A stretch of DNA of 8,051 nt, from positions 1 to 8,051 of the forward strand of contig SKVE01000740.1 in NCBI GenBank assembly GCA_007129635.1, in the 5' to 3' direction. The notes beneath the pieces were generated by a model. That model worked only from the letters and a program-made list of their open reading frames with translations. It ran no database searches and was not told the origin of the DNA. This stretch comes from Planctomycetaceae bacterium. GTDB taxonomy: Bacteria > Planctomycetota > Planctomycetia > Pirellulales > Pirellulaceae. Position numbers and translations under genes: made by a program. Below, one piece after another: positions 1 through 7,950 of this stretch (its first letter is position 1; each line of letters begins with the position of its first letter).

Positions 1-189
1 AGTTGCTCGCGACAGAGGGCCGCCGGGCCATCGATTCCTTTGCGAAGCAGGCTGCATCCCTTCGGTCTTCGGCGATTGGCTGATCAGGCCCAATTGTTGG
101 CACCACTGTTCGAGCCGTTCGGCGCTGAGCTGCAAGACCTGGGTGGTCTGCTGGATGCCCTGTTCTGCCGCTGCTTCGGCTGCCAGCAT
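1..189 (-). CDS. Possible partial hypothetical protein running off the left edge
   Basis: A minus-strand frame is open from base 399 to the left edge. Its only ATG in that stretch is at 189, and GTG codons at 288, 273 and 231 are possible earlier starts. The predicted peptide is rich in Ala, Gln and Glu (it begins MLAAEAAAEQGIQQTTQ) and looks helical, then turns polar and low in complexity near the edge. I recognise no family. No convincing Shine-Dalgarno site precedes any of the starts. The opposite strand is also open here (1-222), and third-position GC does not separate the two frames. I prefer the minus frame for its soluble, helical composition; the plus frame gives a Leu-rich and Cys-rich peptide. 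If real, the gene is divergent from the exchanger gene and its C-terminus lies outside the window. Confidence 0.35.
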   Translation of the reverse strand, partial: MLAAEAAAEQGIQQTTQVLQLSAERLEQWCQQLGLISQSPKTEGMQPASQRNRWPGGPLSRAT

Positions 190-294
190 CCACCGGGTAG
201 TTCCATCAAGCTGGGTGTGTAGAATGTGCACCAGTGGGTTTTTTTGGAAAAGCGGTATCAGGGGGGCTGGCACCAGGAGTGCTGCCACAACCAG

Positions 295-1389
295 ATGACG
301 ACAGCAATTCTTTCCATCCTTGGCGGCCTGGCCACTCTTGTTGTGGGTGGCGAACTTCTTGTCCGTGGAGCGTCTCGAATCGCCACCCTGGCTGGGATTT
401 CACCACTTGTCATCGGGTTGACCGTGGTCGCCTTCGGCACCAGTTCGCCGGAACTGGCCGTATCACTGAAGGCCAGTCTAAGCGGCCAAACGGACATTGC
501 CATCGGGAACGTCGTGGGCAGCAACATTTTCAACGTGCTGTTCATTCTCGGCGTGTCAGCTCTGGTGACGCCACTGGTCGTTTCGAGCCAGTTGATTCGA
601 GTGGATGTTCCCATAATGATCCTCGTCTCGGTGGCACTGCTGGTCCTCGGACTCGATGGCAACATCGGGCGCATCGACGGTATCGGACTGTTCCTCGGAC
701 TGATTTGCTACCTCGGTTGGTCCCTTCTCCGAAGCCGCCAAGAAACGGCCGCCGTCCAACAGGAATTCGAACAGGACTTTGCCGAGACGCCGAACAGAAC
801 CTCCCGGCAGATGGCCCTGCAAATCGGATTGATCCTGGGCGGCCTGGTGTTGCTGACCCTGGGATCGAGTTGGCTGGTGGACGGATCGGTGACGATTGCC
901 AAACTCCTGGGCATGAGCGAACTGCTGATCGGCTTGACCATCATCGCCGCTGGAACGTCATTGCCGGAAGTGGCGGCCTCGATTCTGGCGAGCATCAAGG
1001 GCGAGCGGGACATCGCCGTGGGCAACGTGGTGGGTAGCAACCTCTTCAACATCATGTGCGTACTGGGGTTGTCCGCGGCAGTTTCCCCCGGCGGCGTTCA
1101 GGTCTCGCAGACCGCTCTGCGCTTGGACATCCCGGTGATGATTGCCGTCGCTCTGGCCTGCTTGCCGATCTTCTTCACCGGGCATGTCATCGCCCGCTGG
1201 GAGGGCGGGCTGTTTCTCGCTTACTACTGCATGTACACCGCCTCCTTGATCCTCGCCGCTACAAATGAACACGCCAGTCGCACCTTTGGCGGCATCATGC
1301 TCGGCTTCGTCGTACCGTTGACCGTCGTTACCTTGCTGATCGGCGTGGTGAGGTCGGTGAAGCCGACCATCGCGTCCGGACGACGATAG
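295..1389 (+). CDS. Calcium/sodium antiporter, inner-membrane exchanger family
   Basis: This 364-residue integral membrane protein belongs to the Ca2+/cation antiporter superfamily (YrbG-like, Pfam Na_Ca_ex). Members exchange Ca2+ for Na+ or H+ across the cytoplasmic membrane. Both inverted alpha-repeats are visible. Repeat 1 has GTSSPE at about residues 48-53 and GNVVGSNIFN at 71-80; repeat 2 has GTSLPE at 220-225 and GNVVGSNLFN at 243-252. The acidic residues E53 and E225 are the expected ion ligands. Between the repeats lies a short charged cytoplasmic loop at about 146-172, and roughly ten hydrophobic segments fit the family. I chose ATG 295 because the protein then starts directly in the first membrane helix; an in-frame ATG at 226 would add 23 residues unlike the family. 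AGGAG at 275-279 sits 15 bases upstream, which is long. The gene converges on the sulfatase cluster and is probably unrelated to it. The real ion specificity cannot be read from sequence. Confidence 0.92.
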   Translation: MTTAILSILGGLATLVVGGELLVRGASRIATLAGISPLVIGLTVVAFGTSSPELAVSLKASLSGQTDIAIGNVVGSNIFNVLFILGVSALVTPLVVSSQLIRVDVPIMILVSVALLVLGLDGNIGRIDGIGLFLGLICYLGWSLLRSRQETAAVQQEFEQDFAETPNRTSRQMALQIGLILGGLVLLTLGSSWLVDGSVTIAKLLGMSELLIGLTIIAAGTSLPEVAASILASIKGERDIAVGNVVGSNLFNIMCVLGLSAAVSPGGVQVSQTALRLDIPVMIAVALACLPIFFTGHVIARWEGGLFLAYYCMYTASLILAATNEHASRTFGGIMLGFVVPLTVVTLLIGVVRSVKPTIASGRR

Positions 1390-1522
1390 AATGACAGGGC
1401 AAATCCACAAGGCCTGTCTCACGCCTGGATGTACGAGCTTCGGATTCTCTGCGAAATGACCGGTGTTGTCGTCAGGCAGACGCGGCCAGCGACGAGCCAA
1501 TCGCCCGTGGGTTGCTAGGTGG

Positions 1523-2980
1523 TCAGCGTTTGGGCGCAGGCCGCGACGGATCGGGGGCTTCGTTCAGGATCGCCAGCAGTTTCGCGACTTTTTCCGGATG
1601 CTGATCGGCCACGTTCTGCGATTCGTGTGGATCGGTCTGATAGTCGAACAACTCGAACGCTTCCTCTGCAGCGCCTCGTCGATGGACGATCAGCCGCCAA
1701 CGATCGGTGCGGATGGTCCGCCTGCCGCCCGTCCAGAAGGCAAGGGCCGGCTTGGTTTCCAGGACCGTGGGATCGTCCAGTTGCGGCTTCAGGCTACGGC
1801 CGCTCAGCCCTTCGAGCGCGGGCAACGAGCACAGTTCCAGCAACGTGGGAAACAGATCCACCGTCTCGACAATCGCATCGCTGGCTTGGCCTGGATGTGG
1901 CATGCCCGGATGGCGGATGATCACCGGCGCACGCAACGCGTGTTCGTACAAACAGTGCTTGCCCCAGATCGCGTGCTCGCCCAGCAGGAACCCGTGATCG
2001 CTCCATACAACAACCACCGTATTGTCGGCCAGTCCCAGTTGTTCGAGCGCCCGAACCACGCGTCCCAATTGCGCGTCCATGTAGCTGGTCGACGCGGCGT
2101 ACGCCTGGCGCATCAGCCGAGCGTAGTCGGGGTCGTCGTCGGGATCTCGGCCCTGGTGCCCATAGTTGCGACGGAATTCGCCGCTGCCGTGCCAACCCGA
2201 TGGATCGGCGGGGCGTTCCGTCACCACGGGAGCGGGGATCGCAGCGGGATCGTGGATGTCGAACCATTTCTTCGGCGCCGCAAACGGCAGATGCGGCTTG
2301 AAAAAACCAACGGCGAAAAACCAGGGTTCCTGTGATTGGGCCAATTCGCCCAACGTTCGTACGGCGTCGGCGGCCACCCAGGCGTCCGGATAGGATTCAT
2401 CGGGACCATCGAACGCCTCCCAGGGCGGCGACTGGCCTCGATCCCTGGCAACACCGTTGGCGAAACCATGCATCATCGCTTCGGGCGTTGGCCATGGCGA
2501 TTCGGGAACCCAGCAGCGGTCCCAGACACCCGGCAGTTCTTCGGGGCCTTCCGCCCAGCCACGCCCGGTCCTTCCGCCCGGATAATGGGTAATTTTCCCC
2601 AGCGACAGCGTCTGGTACCCGTGTTGCCGAAACACGGCTGGCAAGCTGGACGCCGCCCATTGCGGGTGCGTCGAAGCGATGGCTCCGTTGCCCAGATAGG
2701 CCGGCAGGTCCGGGTAACGGCCACGGAGCAAGGCACAACGCGATGACCCGCATGTCGGCACGTGAACGTAATGATGCGTGAACAGCCGGCCGGATGCCGC
2801 CAACGCGTCCAACTCAGGTGTCTTGGCATGTGGGACGCCCAGACACCCCAGGTCGTTGCGCAAGTCATCGATGGCCAGGAACAGCACGTTGGGGCGTTCG
2901 GTTGCCAGTACCGACGGAGCGCCGGTCGGAACCAGCGCCACCAGCGCCCCGAGCAACCACAGCATGAAACGGTCTTTCAT
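1523..2980 (-). CDS. Secreted sulfatase, iduronate-2-sulfatase-like
   Basis: This 485-residue protein is a type I sulfatase of the alkaline phosphatase superfamily, most like the iduronate-2-sulfatase branch. It would hydrolyse a sulfate ester on a polysaccharide outside the cytoplasm. A signal peptide covers about residues 1-26 (hydrophobic core, then VLA before TERPNVLF). Metal and active-site residues are visible: D38-D39, the nucleophile region C77-G-S-S-R81, K129 in GKITHYP, KPH at 228-230, D328-H329 in WSDHGF, and K341-H342. The cysteine must be converted to formylglycine for activity. Its motif is CGSSR, with Ser where the classical C-x-P-S-R has Pro. The start is supported by AGGAG at 2990-2994, nine bases from ATG. 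It lies 66 bases downstream of the second sulfatase and is the last gene of the cluster. The real substrate is unknown. Confidence 0.93.
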   Translation of the reverse strand: MKDRFMLWLLGALVALVPTGAPSVLATERPNVLFLAIDDLRNDLGCLGVPHAKTPELDALAASGRLFTHHYVHVPTCGSSRCALLRGRYPDLPAYLGNGAIASTHPQWAASSLPAVFRQHGYQTLSLGKITHYPGGRTGRGWAEGPEELPGVWDRCWVPESPWPTPEAMMHGFANGVARDRGQSPPWEAFDGPDESYPDAWVAADAVRTLGELAQSQEPWFFAVGFFKPHLPFAAPKKWFDIHDPAAIPAPVVTERPADPSGWHGSGEFRRNYGHQGRDPDDDPDYARLMRQAYAASTSYMDAQLGRVVRALEQLGLADNTVVVVWSDHGFLLGEHAIWGKHCLYEHALRAPVIIRHPGMPHPGQASDAIVETVDLFPTLLELCSLPALEGLSGRSLKPQLDDPTVLETKPALAFWTGGRRTIRTDRWRLIVHRRGAAEEAFELFDYQTDPHESQNVADQHPEKVAKLLAILNEAPDPSRPAPKR

Positions 2981-3046
2981 CAGCGTACTCTCCTACGTCT
3001 TGTTCCGCATCGTCCGTCCAGTCCCAGTAAGTTTCTGCAAACCCGA

Positions 3047-4549
3047 TTAGCGAATCTTGGGGTCGGGCAGCTCCTGCTGGATGCCTTGGTCGATCGGCAT
3101 CGGGTCGGTTTCCGGCGTCAGACCGGTTTCGGCCATCAACCGAGTCAATTCGGCTTGCAACCGCTTGACCACCGGCGCGTACTTCGGCCGATCGATCAGG
3201 TTGTAACGTTCCTCGGGATCGAATTCGATGTTGTACAGTTCGGCCATGTGCCGATCCGGTCCGCCGTCACCGTGCGGGTAACGGACATACTTCCACGAAT
3301 CGGTGCGTACACCGCGAACGTTCGGCGTGTACGGGAACTGGACTTCGTAATCGTAGTAGTAGAACCAGGAACGCCGCCAATCGGGATCGCCTTCGCGAAC
3401 CAATCGAACCCAAGACCGGCCGTGGATATCTTCCAAGGGCGGTGCACCGCACAATTCCAGGATGCTGGGTGCGATGTCGAGCGTCAAGACTTGCGGTTCG
3501 ATCACCTTGGGTTGATCCGGGGCAACCAGTCCGGGATAACGCACCACCAGCGGCACGCGAATACTGGGCTCGTGCATGGTCCGTTTGTCGATCATTCCGT
3601 GTTCGCCGTTCAGAATGCCGTTGTCGCTCATAAATACCACAACGGTGTTATCCAATTCCCCTCGTTCCTTCAGCACGTCGTACAAGCGGCCGACGCTATC
3701 GTCCACCGAGATCAAGGTCGCCCAGTACGCGCGGACCATCGCTTCAAAATCTTTCACGGCCTCGGGACTGTCGTCCGGGAACTCCTTGCGCCAATCGAAC
3801 AGCGGGCCATAGATGCCGTGCCAGGTGGATAACCGATCCTGGATCCACGCCGGCTTGTCGTCCAGCATGAAGGCCGTTTCTGGGTACGCGATCCGCACGT
3901 GATCGAACGCATTCTCGTATTTCGGTTCCGGGTAGTAGAAACTGTGCGGGGCCTTGTGGCCGACCATCAGCAACCAGGGTTGGTCTTCACGTGGGCGATT
4001 CAGCCAGTCGATGGCCATGTCCGTCACGACCGTGGTGTAATACCCCTGCACGACTTCGCGGCGTTGGCCATGGAAGTTGAATTCGGTGTCAAAGTATCTT
4101 CCCTGCCCTTTGTGCGTGACGAACCAATCGAAGCCCGGCCGCGGTTCGTCATTGTCCTCGCCCATGTGCCATTTGCCAACGTAAGCCGTGTTGTAACCCT
4201 CCTCCTGCAAAACGATCGGAAAACTCTTCAGGTCCTCGGGGTATTCCGTAAAGTTATCCGTCACCCCGTGGGTGTGGGCATACAAGCCGCTCAGGATGCT
4301 TGCCCGGCTGGGCGAACACAGCGAGGTGGTGCAGAACATATTCGCGAAGTAGACGCCTTCTTTGCCCAGTTGATCGATATTCGGCGTCTCCAGGTGGCGG
4401 CTGCCGCCCAGCCCGACCGCATCGGTTCGTTGATCGTCGGTGATGATCACCAACACATTGGGCCGTTCGCCCAAAGCTCGATGCGCCGTCCCGACAGTCA
4501 ACACAGCCAGCAGACCGACAAGCAAGAAAGGAGTGCGTGCAAACGTCAT
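3047..4549 (-). CDS. Secreted sulfatase, canonical CSPSR type
   Basis: This 500-residue type I sulfatase would remove sulfate from a glycan after export. Its overall pattern (SLCSPSR followed by a HTHGVTDN segment) resembles the N-acetylglucosamine-6-sulfatase and heparan-type branch, but the substrate cannot be fixed from sequence. A signal peptide covers about residues 1-27. Key residues are D38-D39, the formylglycine site C78-S-P-S-R82, K126 and H128 in GKWHMG, H198 and H202 in GHKAPH, D309-N310 in MSDNG, and K322. The reading frame is open upstream to 4657. I take ATG 4549 because GGAGG (4559-4563) lies nine bases before it, and because the protein then begins with a signal peptide; the longer form would bury this peptide 36 residues inside. 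It is 61 bases downstream of mfnB and 66 upstream of the second sulfatase. Confidence 0.93.
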   Translation of the reverse strand: MTFARTPFLLVGLLAVLTVGTAHRALGERPNVLVIITDDQRTDAVGLGGSRHLETPNIDQLGKEGVYFANMFCTTSLCSPSRASILSGLYAHTHGVTDNFTEYPEDLKSFPIVLQEEGYNTAYVGKWHMGEDNDEPRPGFDWFVTHKGQGRYFDTEFNFHGQRREVVQGYYTTVVTDMAIDWLNRPREDQPWLLMVGHKAPHSFYYPEPKYENAFDHVRIAYPETAFMLDDKPAWIQDRLSTWHGIYGPLFDWRKEFPDDSPEAVKDFEAMVRAYWATLISVDDSVGRLYDVLKERGELDNTVVVFMSDNGILNGEHGMIDKRTMHEPSIRVPLVVRYPGLVAPDQPKVIEPQVLTLDIAPSILELCGAPPLEDIHGRSWVRLVREGDPDWRRSWFYYYDYEVQFPYTPNVRGVRTDSWKYVRYPHGDGGPDRHMAELYNIEFDPEERYNLIDRPKYAPVVKRLQAELTRLMAETGLTPETDPMPIDQGIQQELPDPKIR

Positions 4550-4610
4550 GATCAAGATCCTCCGTTCGTTGGAAGTGGGTACCAAGCCGTCGAGTGTACC
4601 CGAATCACCG

Positions 4611-5339
4611 TCAATTACAACCCAAGCGGTCCTGAAGAGATGAACTGAAAACGGCACTAGCGTGCAGAAGAGCGGTCAGGGAACGGACCCGCTCCAGATC
4701 CACCGGTCCGTTGCGAGTGCCTCGACAGGCGGCGCCGCGCACGGCGATGTAGTCCGGCGCCAGTTGGCAAGCGGTCGTGATCGCCTGGCCCGCAAGCGAT
4801 CCCCCTAACACGACCTGCAGGCCCGCATCGCGGATCATGGCGACCAGCCGCTCGAGTTGGTCCGTCGGCAGGTACGCGAACAGATTGCCGCCCGATTTAT
4901 CATAGGTATCGAACAAGACAGCCTGGCATCTCAGTCCAGCCGCTTGTTGGATGATCTCCAGCGGCGGCGGAGCCTGGCAGCCGGTCCAGTCCGCATACAC
5001 GACGGCGACCGGTGCGACGCTCGGTGGCAGCCGTCGTAGTGAGTCGCTCCACCGCGGCAGCCAATCGCTACGCACGCCGCATCCAGCCAGCCCGATCTTG
5101 GCGTACTGGAACCGGGCCAACAGATCGTCGTCGTGATGGGTGTGCTCCAGCAATTCGCCCAACGCCGCACTGGTCGGGACACGACCCTGGCTGACGGCAA
5201 GAACAGCTCGCCATACCGCCGGCGTCGCGGCGCCCAGCGCGCCGTGATCGGGTTCTTTGATGTCCAGCAAATCGACCCCGCCTGCGAGAGCCGTCGCCGC
5301 TTCGTCCGCATCGCGGACACTGATCAACAATCGGGTCAT
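4611..5339 (-). CDS. mfnB: (5-formylfuran-3-yl)methyl phosphate synthase, MfnB-like
   Basis: This 242-residue cytoplasmic protein matches the MfnB (DUF556) family. The characterised enzymes condense two glyceraldehyde-3-phosphate molecules into the phosphorylated furan precursor of methanofuran. The sequence shows the N-terminal [11 protein letters not shown] segment, then [18 protein letters not shown] with D26 and K28, the latter matching the Schiff-base lysine. A second lysine is K81 in YAKIGL, and the third region is FDTYDKSG with D144, D147 and K148. The family hallmark RGAACRG is at 201-207. All expected catalytic lysines are therefore present and the length is normal. AAGGA at 5346-5350 lies six bases before the ATG. 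Methanofuran-linked C1 genes are known in planctomycetes and methylotrophs, where they serve formaldehyde oxidation. Finding the gene between an aldolase and two sulfatases is odd; it may be a passenger of the operon or make a furan intermediate for another use. Confidence 0.87.
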   Translation of the reverse strand: MTRLLISVRDADEAATALAGGVDLLDIKEPDHGALGAATPAVWRAVLAVSQGRVPTSAALGELLEHTHHDDDLLARFQYAKIGLAGCGVRSDWLPRWSDSLRRLPPSVAPVAVVYADWTGCQAPPPLEIIQQAAGLRCQAVLFDTYDKSGGNLFAYLPTDQLERLVAMIRDAGLQVVLGGSLAGQAITTACQLAPDYIAVRGAACRGTRNGPVDLERVRSLTALLHASAVFSSSLQDRLGCN

Positions 5340-5408
5340 GCAGCATCCTTTCCCAGATAGATCCGTCGAGAGCCTGTGGCCGTCGCCCGGTGCTGGTCGA
5401 TCAGGATA

Positions 5409-6437
5409 TCAGTTCGAGCCTGCGGGTGTCGAGCGTTGCAGGTCGCCAACCACCTGGCGGACGATCCTGGCAATCTGCTCGGGATCGATCTCTCGCTGCA
5501 CGCAGCAGCCGCCGACAGGTTCGTCGGTAAAGCCTTCCGCGGCCAGCAGGCACTGCAACTGGCGACTCAATTCGCTCAATTCCATCCGCTGGCTGTCCGA
5601 TTTGGGTTGACGCCCCGCCCCCGCCTGGATGCCGCGCAAGGCGAGTGCCGCACGAAAACCGTCCGGGAATTCGGCGGAATACAGCATGGCATCGAACAGC
5701 TTCAGCAGGCGATACTGAAGGTCGCGAGCCTGGTCCAATTCGCCGGAGACCGTCAGATCATACAGCTTTCGTGTGATCTCGGGCACCACGCCGCTGGTGG
5801 CATTCGTTCCACCGTCACAGCCGATCAGCAGCATCGGCATCAGCGCCGCGTCCCAGCCGGTCAGGAAGCTGAAATCGGGCCGCACGGGCCGCACGGCGGC
5901 AATCATCCGCATCATGTGCGGCAGATCGCCCGAGGAATCCTTGATGCCGACAACACGCGGGCACTGTTCTGCCAATCGAGCCACCGTCGGTACGTCGATG
6001 GGCGATGCGAACATGGGGATGTTGTACAGCGTGACATCGACGGGCGAATGATCGGCGATCTCCTTGAAATAAGCGTAGACGCCCGCTGGGGTCAGCTTGT
6101 AGTAGAACGGAGACACAATCGCCACCGCTCGAACTCCCAATCGGTCGTAATGCTCGCACGCGCGGATGGTTTCGCGCGTGTTCGCCTCGGCCGCCCCCGC
6201 CAGGATCGGGACCCGGCCCGCCGTCTGGTCGACGATGATCTCGATGATCCGCCGCCGCTCGTCGGCCGTGAATCGAGTAAACTCGCCGGTCGACCCGTTG
6301 GGGTACAGCCCGTGGACTCCCCGCTCGATCAACCAGTCCACGTAGCGCCGCAGTTCCGCTTCGTGGATTTCGCCACGATCGTCCAGAGGGACTACATTCG
6401 GAGTGTAGATTCCCGTCAGTCGAGTTATTTCAGTCAT
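5409..6437 (-). CDS. Dihydrodipicolinate synthase/N-acetylneuraminate lyase family aldolase with C-terminal helical extension
   Basis: This 342-residue cytoplasmic class I aldolase has a TIM-barrel fold that forms a Schiff base with pyruvate or a related 2-keto acid. Family residues are clear: GSTGE at 48-52, Y138 in LYNIP, the Schiff-base lysine K166 in GIKDSSGD, and a [11 protein letters not shown] stretch at 206-216. After YNIP the protein has MFAS and lacks the Arg that true dihydrodipicolinate synthase uses to bind aspartate semialdehyde. It is therefore more likely a keto-acid aldolase or lyase acting on a sugar-derived acid than DapA. Family members usually end near 290-310 residues. 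This one carries about 40 more, including an amphipathic helix at 317-333 after a Gly/Cys linker. The ATG at 6437 has no clear Shine-Dalgarno sequence. It is the first gene of the minus-strand cluster, 69 bases before mfnB. Confidence 0.9.
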   Translation of the reverse strand: MTEITRLTGIYTPNVVPLDDRGEIHEAELRRYVDWLIERGVHGLYPNGSTGEFTRFTADERRRIIEIIVDQTAGRVPILAGAAEANTRETIRACEHYDRLGVRAVAIVSPFYYKLTPAGVYAYFKEIADHSPVDVTLYNIPMFASPIDVPTVARLAEQCPRVVGIKDSSGDLPHMMRMIAAVRPVRPDFSFLTGWDAALMPMLLIGCDGGTNATSGVVPEITRKLYDLTVSGELDQARDLQYRLLKLFDAMLYSAEFPDGFRAALALRGIQAGAGRQPKSDSQRMELSELSRQLQCLLAAEGFTDEPVGGCCVQREIDPEQIARIVRQVVGDLQRSTPAGSN

Positions 6438-6584
6438 GGGGGTTCGTCCATTTCGGGAAAGGCAGAGGATTCTCTAGCATAGCTTATGTCCATCGGCCGC
6501 GCCCAAGGGGGCGGGCTTGAAATCGAAGCGTGGGTACGGACAATACGTTGGGAATTTCGTGTCAACCCGGAGATAATGGTGGAG
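6438..6584. promoter_or_regulatory. Divergent intergenic region between the aldolase cluster and the sulfur transporter
   Basis: This stretch of about 147 bases separates two divergent genes, so promoters for both should lie here. The most AT-rich part is 6470-6486 and contains TA-rich elements readable on either strand. On the minus strand a TATGCT hexamer resembles a -10 box, but the nearest -35-like TTGGGC is 19 bases away. I see no convincing sigma-70 promoter or palindromic operator. The call rests on gene orientation alone. Confidence 0.35.
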
Positions 6585-7805
6585 ATGAGCGTTTGCGAAG
6601 CGGTGGAAAGGGGCGAGCTTGCCCCTTATGCAACGATGCAAAATCGAGGTGCCGTGCTCGTTGCATTGGGTCTGATGGCGTTTCTGGTATTAACGGTGGG
6701 AAATCGATTCGGCTGGGATCGGGGACTTTTGGTGATCGTTGGAGGCCTATTGGGGGCGTCGCTTTACCACGCCTCGTTTGGTTTCACGTCGGCTTGGCGG
6801 ATTTTCGTCTTCGAGCGTCGCGGTGCCGGGGTCCAGGCCCAACTGGTCATGTTGGCTTTGGCTGTGACCCTCTTCTTTCCGTTGCTGGCGTATGGGGAGA
6901 TTTTCGGTCTGTCGGTGCGTGGTTTTGTCGCGCCTGTGGGTTGGGGGGTGGCTTTTGGCGCATTGATTTTCGGTATCGGCATGCAGTTGGGCGGCGGTTG
7001 TGCCAGCGGTACCCTGTTCACCGTTGGTGGCGGCAATACTCGCATGGTGCTGACGCTGACGGCTTTCGTCACGGGCAGCCTGCTGGCCACGTTCCATCTT
7101 CCGTGGTGGAACCAGCAGCCCAATCTGGGTGCTATCTCGCTGGTGCATCAAATGGGCTGGATCGCTGCACTGGTGTTGCACCTGGCGGTTTTCGCGATCC
7201 TGTTTGCGATTGTCGGAAGACTCTCGACGCGGGAAACACGCACGCTTACCGGCAGCGGTACCTCGCGTCACTGGCTGCGCGGCCCTTGGCCGTTGCTTTG
7301 GGGCGCTGTTGCGTTGGCCCTGCTGAACGCCAGTACGCTGCTGCTGGCCGGCCGCCCTTGGGGAATCACTGGTGCGTTCTCCATTTGGGGCGGGCATGCG
7401 GTGCACGCCGTGGGAGTCGACCTGAGCGGTTTTCCCTTTTGGGCCGACCACGATTTCAGCCAGAGTCTGCTGAGCGACGTCACCACCACCATGAACCTGG
7501 CGATTATCCTGGGTGCGATGGCATCTGCTGGATTGGCTGGCAAGTTTCAACCTGGTTGGCGTGTGTCGTGGCGCGGCGTCATGACGGCCATTTTGGGAGG
7601 TCTGTTGATGGGCTACGGAGCTCGAGTGGCCTTTGGCTGCAATATCGGCGCCTTTTTCAGTGGCGTTGCCTCGAGCAGCCTGCACGGCTGGTTGTGGTTG
7701 GTTTGCGGCTTTTCGGGCTCGATTTTTGGCACGTATGTCCGAAAATGGCTCGGGGATGGACCCTACGCAAAGTCTTCCGCCACGAGCAAGCCGCTCAGCC
7801 GTTGA
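6585..7805 (+). CDS. YeeE/YedE-family sulfur-compound membrane transporter
   Basis: This 406-residue polytopic membrane protein belongs to the YeeE/YedE family (Pfam Sulf_transp). Characterised members such as TsuA import thiosulfate through conserved cysteines, and YedE is linked to selenium metabolism. The two half-repeats each carry a hallmark: GGGCASGTLFTVGGG with Cys139, and GARVAFGCNIGAFFSG with Cys352. A GRPWGITGAF segment lies between them at 256-265. About nine or ten hydrophobic segments are visible, and the protein ends in a short basic cytoplasmic tail. The start is uncertain. GGAG at 6569-6572 favours ATG 6585 (12 bases) over ATG 6576 (3 bases); ATG 6636 is also possible, and the open frame begins at 6486. 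It is divergent from the sulfatase cluster, so uptake or export of a sulfur compound alongside desulfation is plausible but unproven. The substrate could be thiosulfate, sulfite or another sulfur or selenium species. Confidence 0.88.
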   Translation: MSVCEAVERGELAPYATMQNRGAVLVALGLMAFLVLTVGNRFGWDRGLLVIVGGLLGASLYHASFGFTSAWRIFVFERRGAGVQAQLVMLALAVTLFFPLLAYGEIFGLSVRGFVAPVGWGVAFGALIFGIGMQLGGGCASGTLFTVGGGNTRMVLTLTAFVTGSLLATFHLPWWNQQPNLGAISLVHQMGWIAALVLHLAVFAILFAIVGRLSTRETRTLTGSGTSRHWLRGPWPLLWGAVALALLNASTLLLAGRPWGITGAFSIWGGHAVHAVGVDLSGFPFWADHDFSQSLLSDVTTTMNLAIILGAMASAGLAGKFQPGWRVSWRGVMTAILGGLLMGYGARVAFGCNIGAFFSGVASSSLHGWLWLVCGFSGSIFGTYVRKWLGDGPYAKSSATSKPLSR

Positions 7806-7893
7806 CGGAACTTGAGGTTTGCACTAACCTTTTACAACTTCGACTTTGTGCCAAGACATTTTTCGTAAGAACCCTGAACCAGGAAACGATCGC

Positions 7894-7950
7894 ATGATCC
7901 TGTTGCTTGATCTTGACCTGTTGCTACTGCCCGTCGAGGCGGGACATTAG
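7894..7950 (+). CDS. Leucine-rich leader peptide, 18 residues
   Basis: The short frame encodes MILLLDLDLLLLPVEAGH and ends in TAG. AGGA at 7881-7884 lies nine bases before the ATG, an ideal spacing and one of the better ribosome sites in the window. Eight of the 18 codons are leucine, including four in a row at 7918-7929, and Ile and Val are also present. It is followed by alternative hairpins and an intrinsic terminator. This is the architecture of attenuator leader peptides for leucine or branched-chain amino acid operons (compare enterobacterial leuL in principle). Translation would sense charged leucyl-tRNA. The 88 bases upstream, after the transporter stop, contain TTGACG (7802) and TTTACA (7831), each resembling a -35 box, but no clear -10. 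The peptide itself probably has no function. Confidence 0.62.
   Translation: MILLLDLDLLLLPVEAGH

Noticed and set aside
1..222. Plus-strand open frame at the left edge
   Set aside because: Third-position GC is no better than on the minus strand, and the predicted end is Cys-rich and unlike a normal protein. The minus frame was preferred with low confidence.
1393..1418. Hairpin GACAGG/CCTGTC between the convergent exchanger and sulfatase genes as a bidirectional terminator
   Set aside because: The six-base-pair stem has a 14-base loop and no T run on either strand, so termination is not supported by sequence.
1463..2335. Long plus-strand open frame of 290 codons opposite the iduronate-sulfatase-like gene
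   Set aside because: It lies wholly antisense to a gene with a signal peptide and full catalytic residues. Its product is Arg/Gln-rich and matches nothing I recognise.
2762..3832. Plus-strand open frame of 356 codons across the two sulfatases
   Set aside because: It spans parts of two convincing minus-strand genes and the gap between them. The composition is typical of an antisense shadow in high-GC DNA.
5376..6482. Plus-strand open frame of 368 codons opposite the aldolase
   Set aside because: The aldolase on the minus strand has clear family motifs. The plus frame is its mirror and has no recognisable domain.
6530..7897. Plus-strand frame of 455 codons overlapping the transporter
   Set aside because: It is a +1 shadow of the YeeE/YedE gene, rich in Arg, Gly, Cys and His, without the hydrophobic pattern of the real product.
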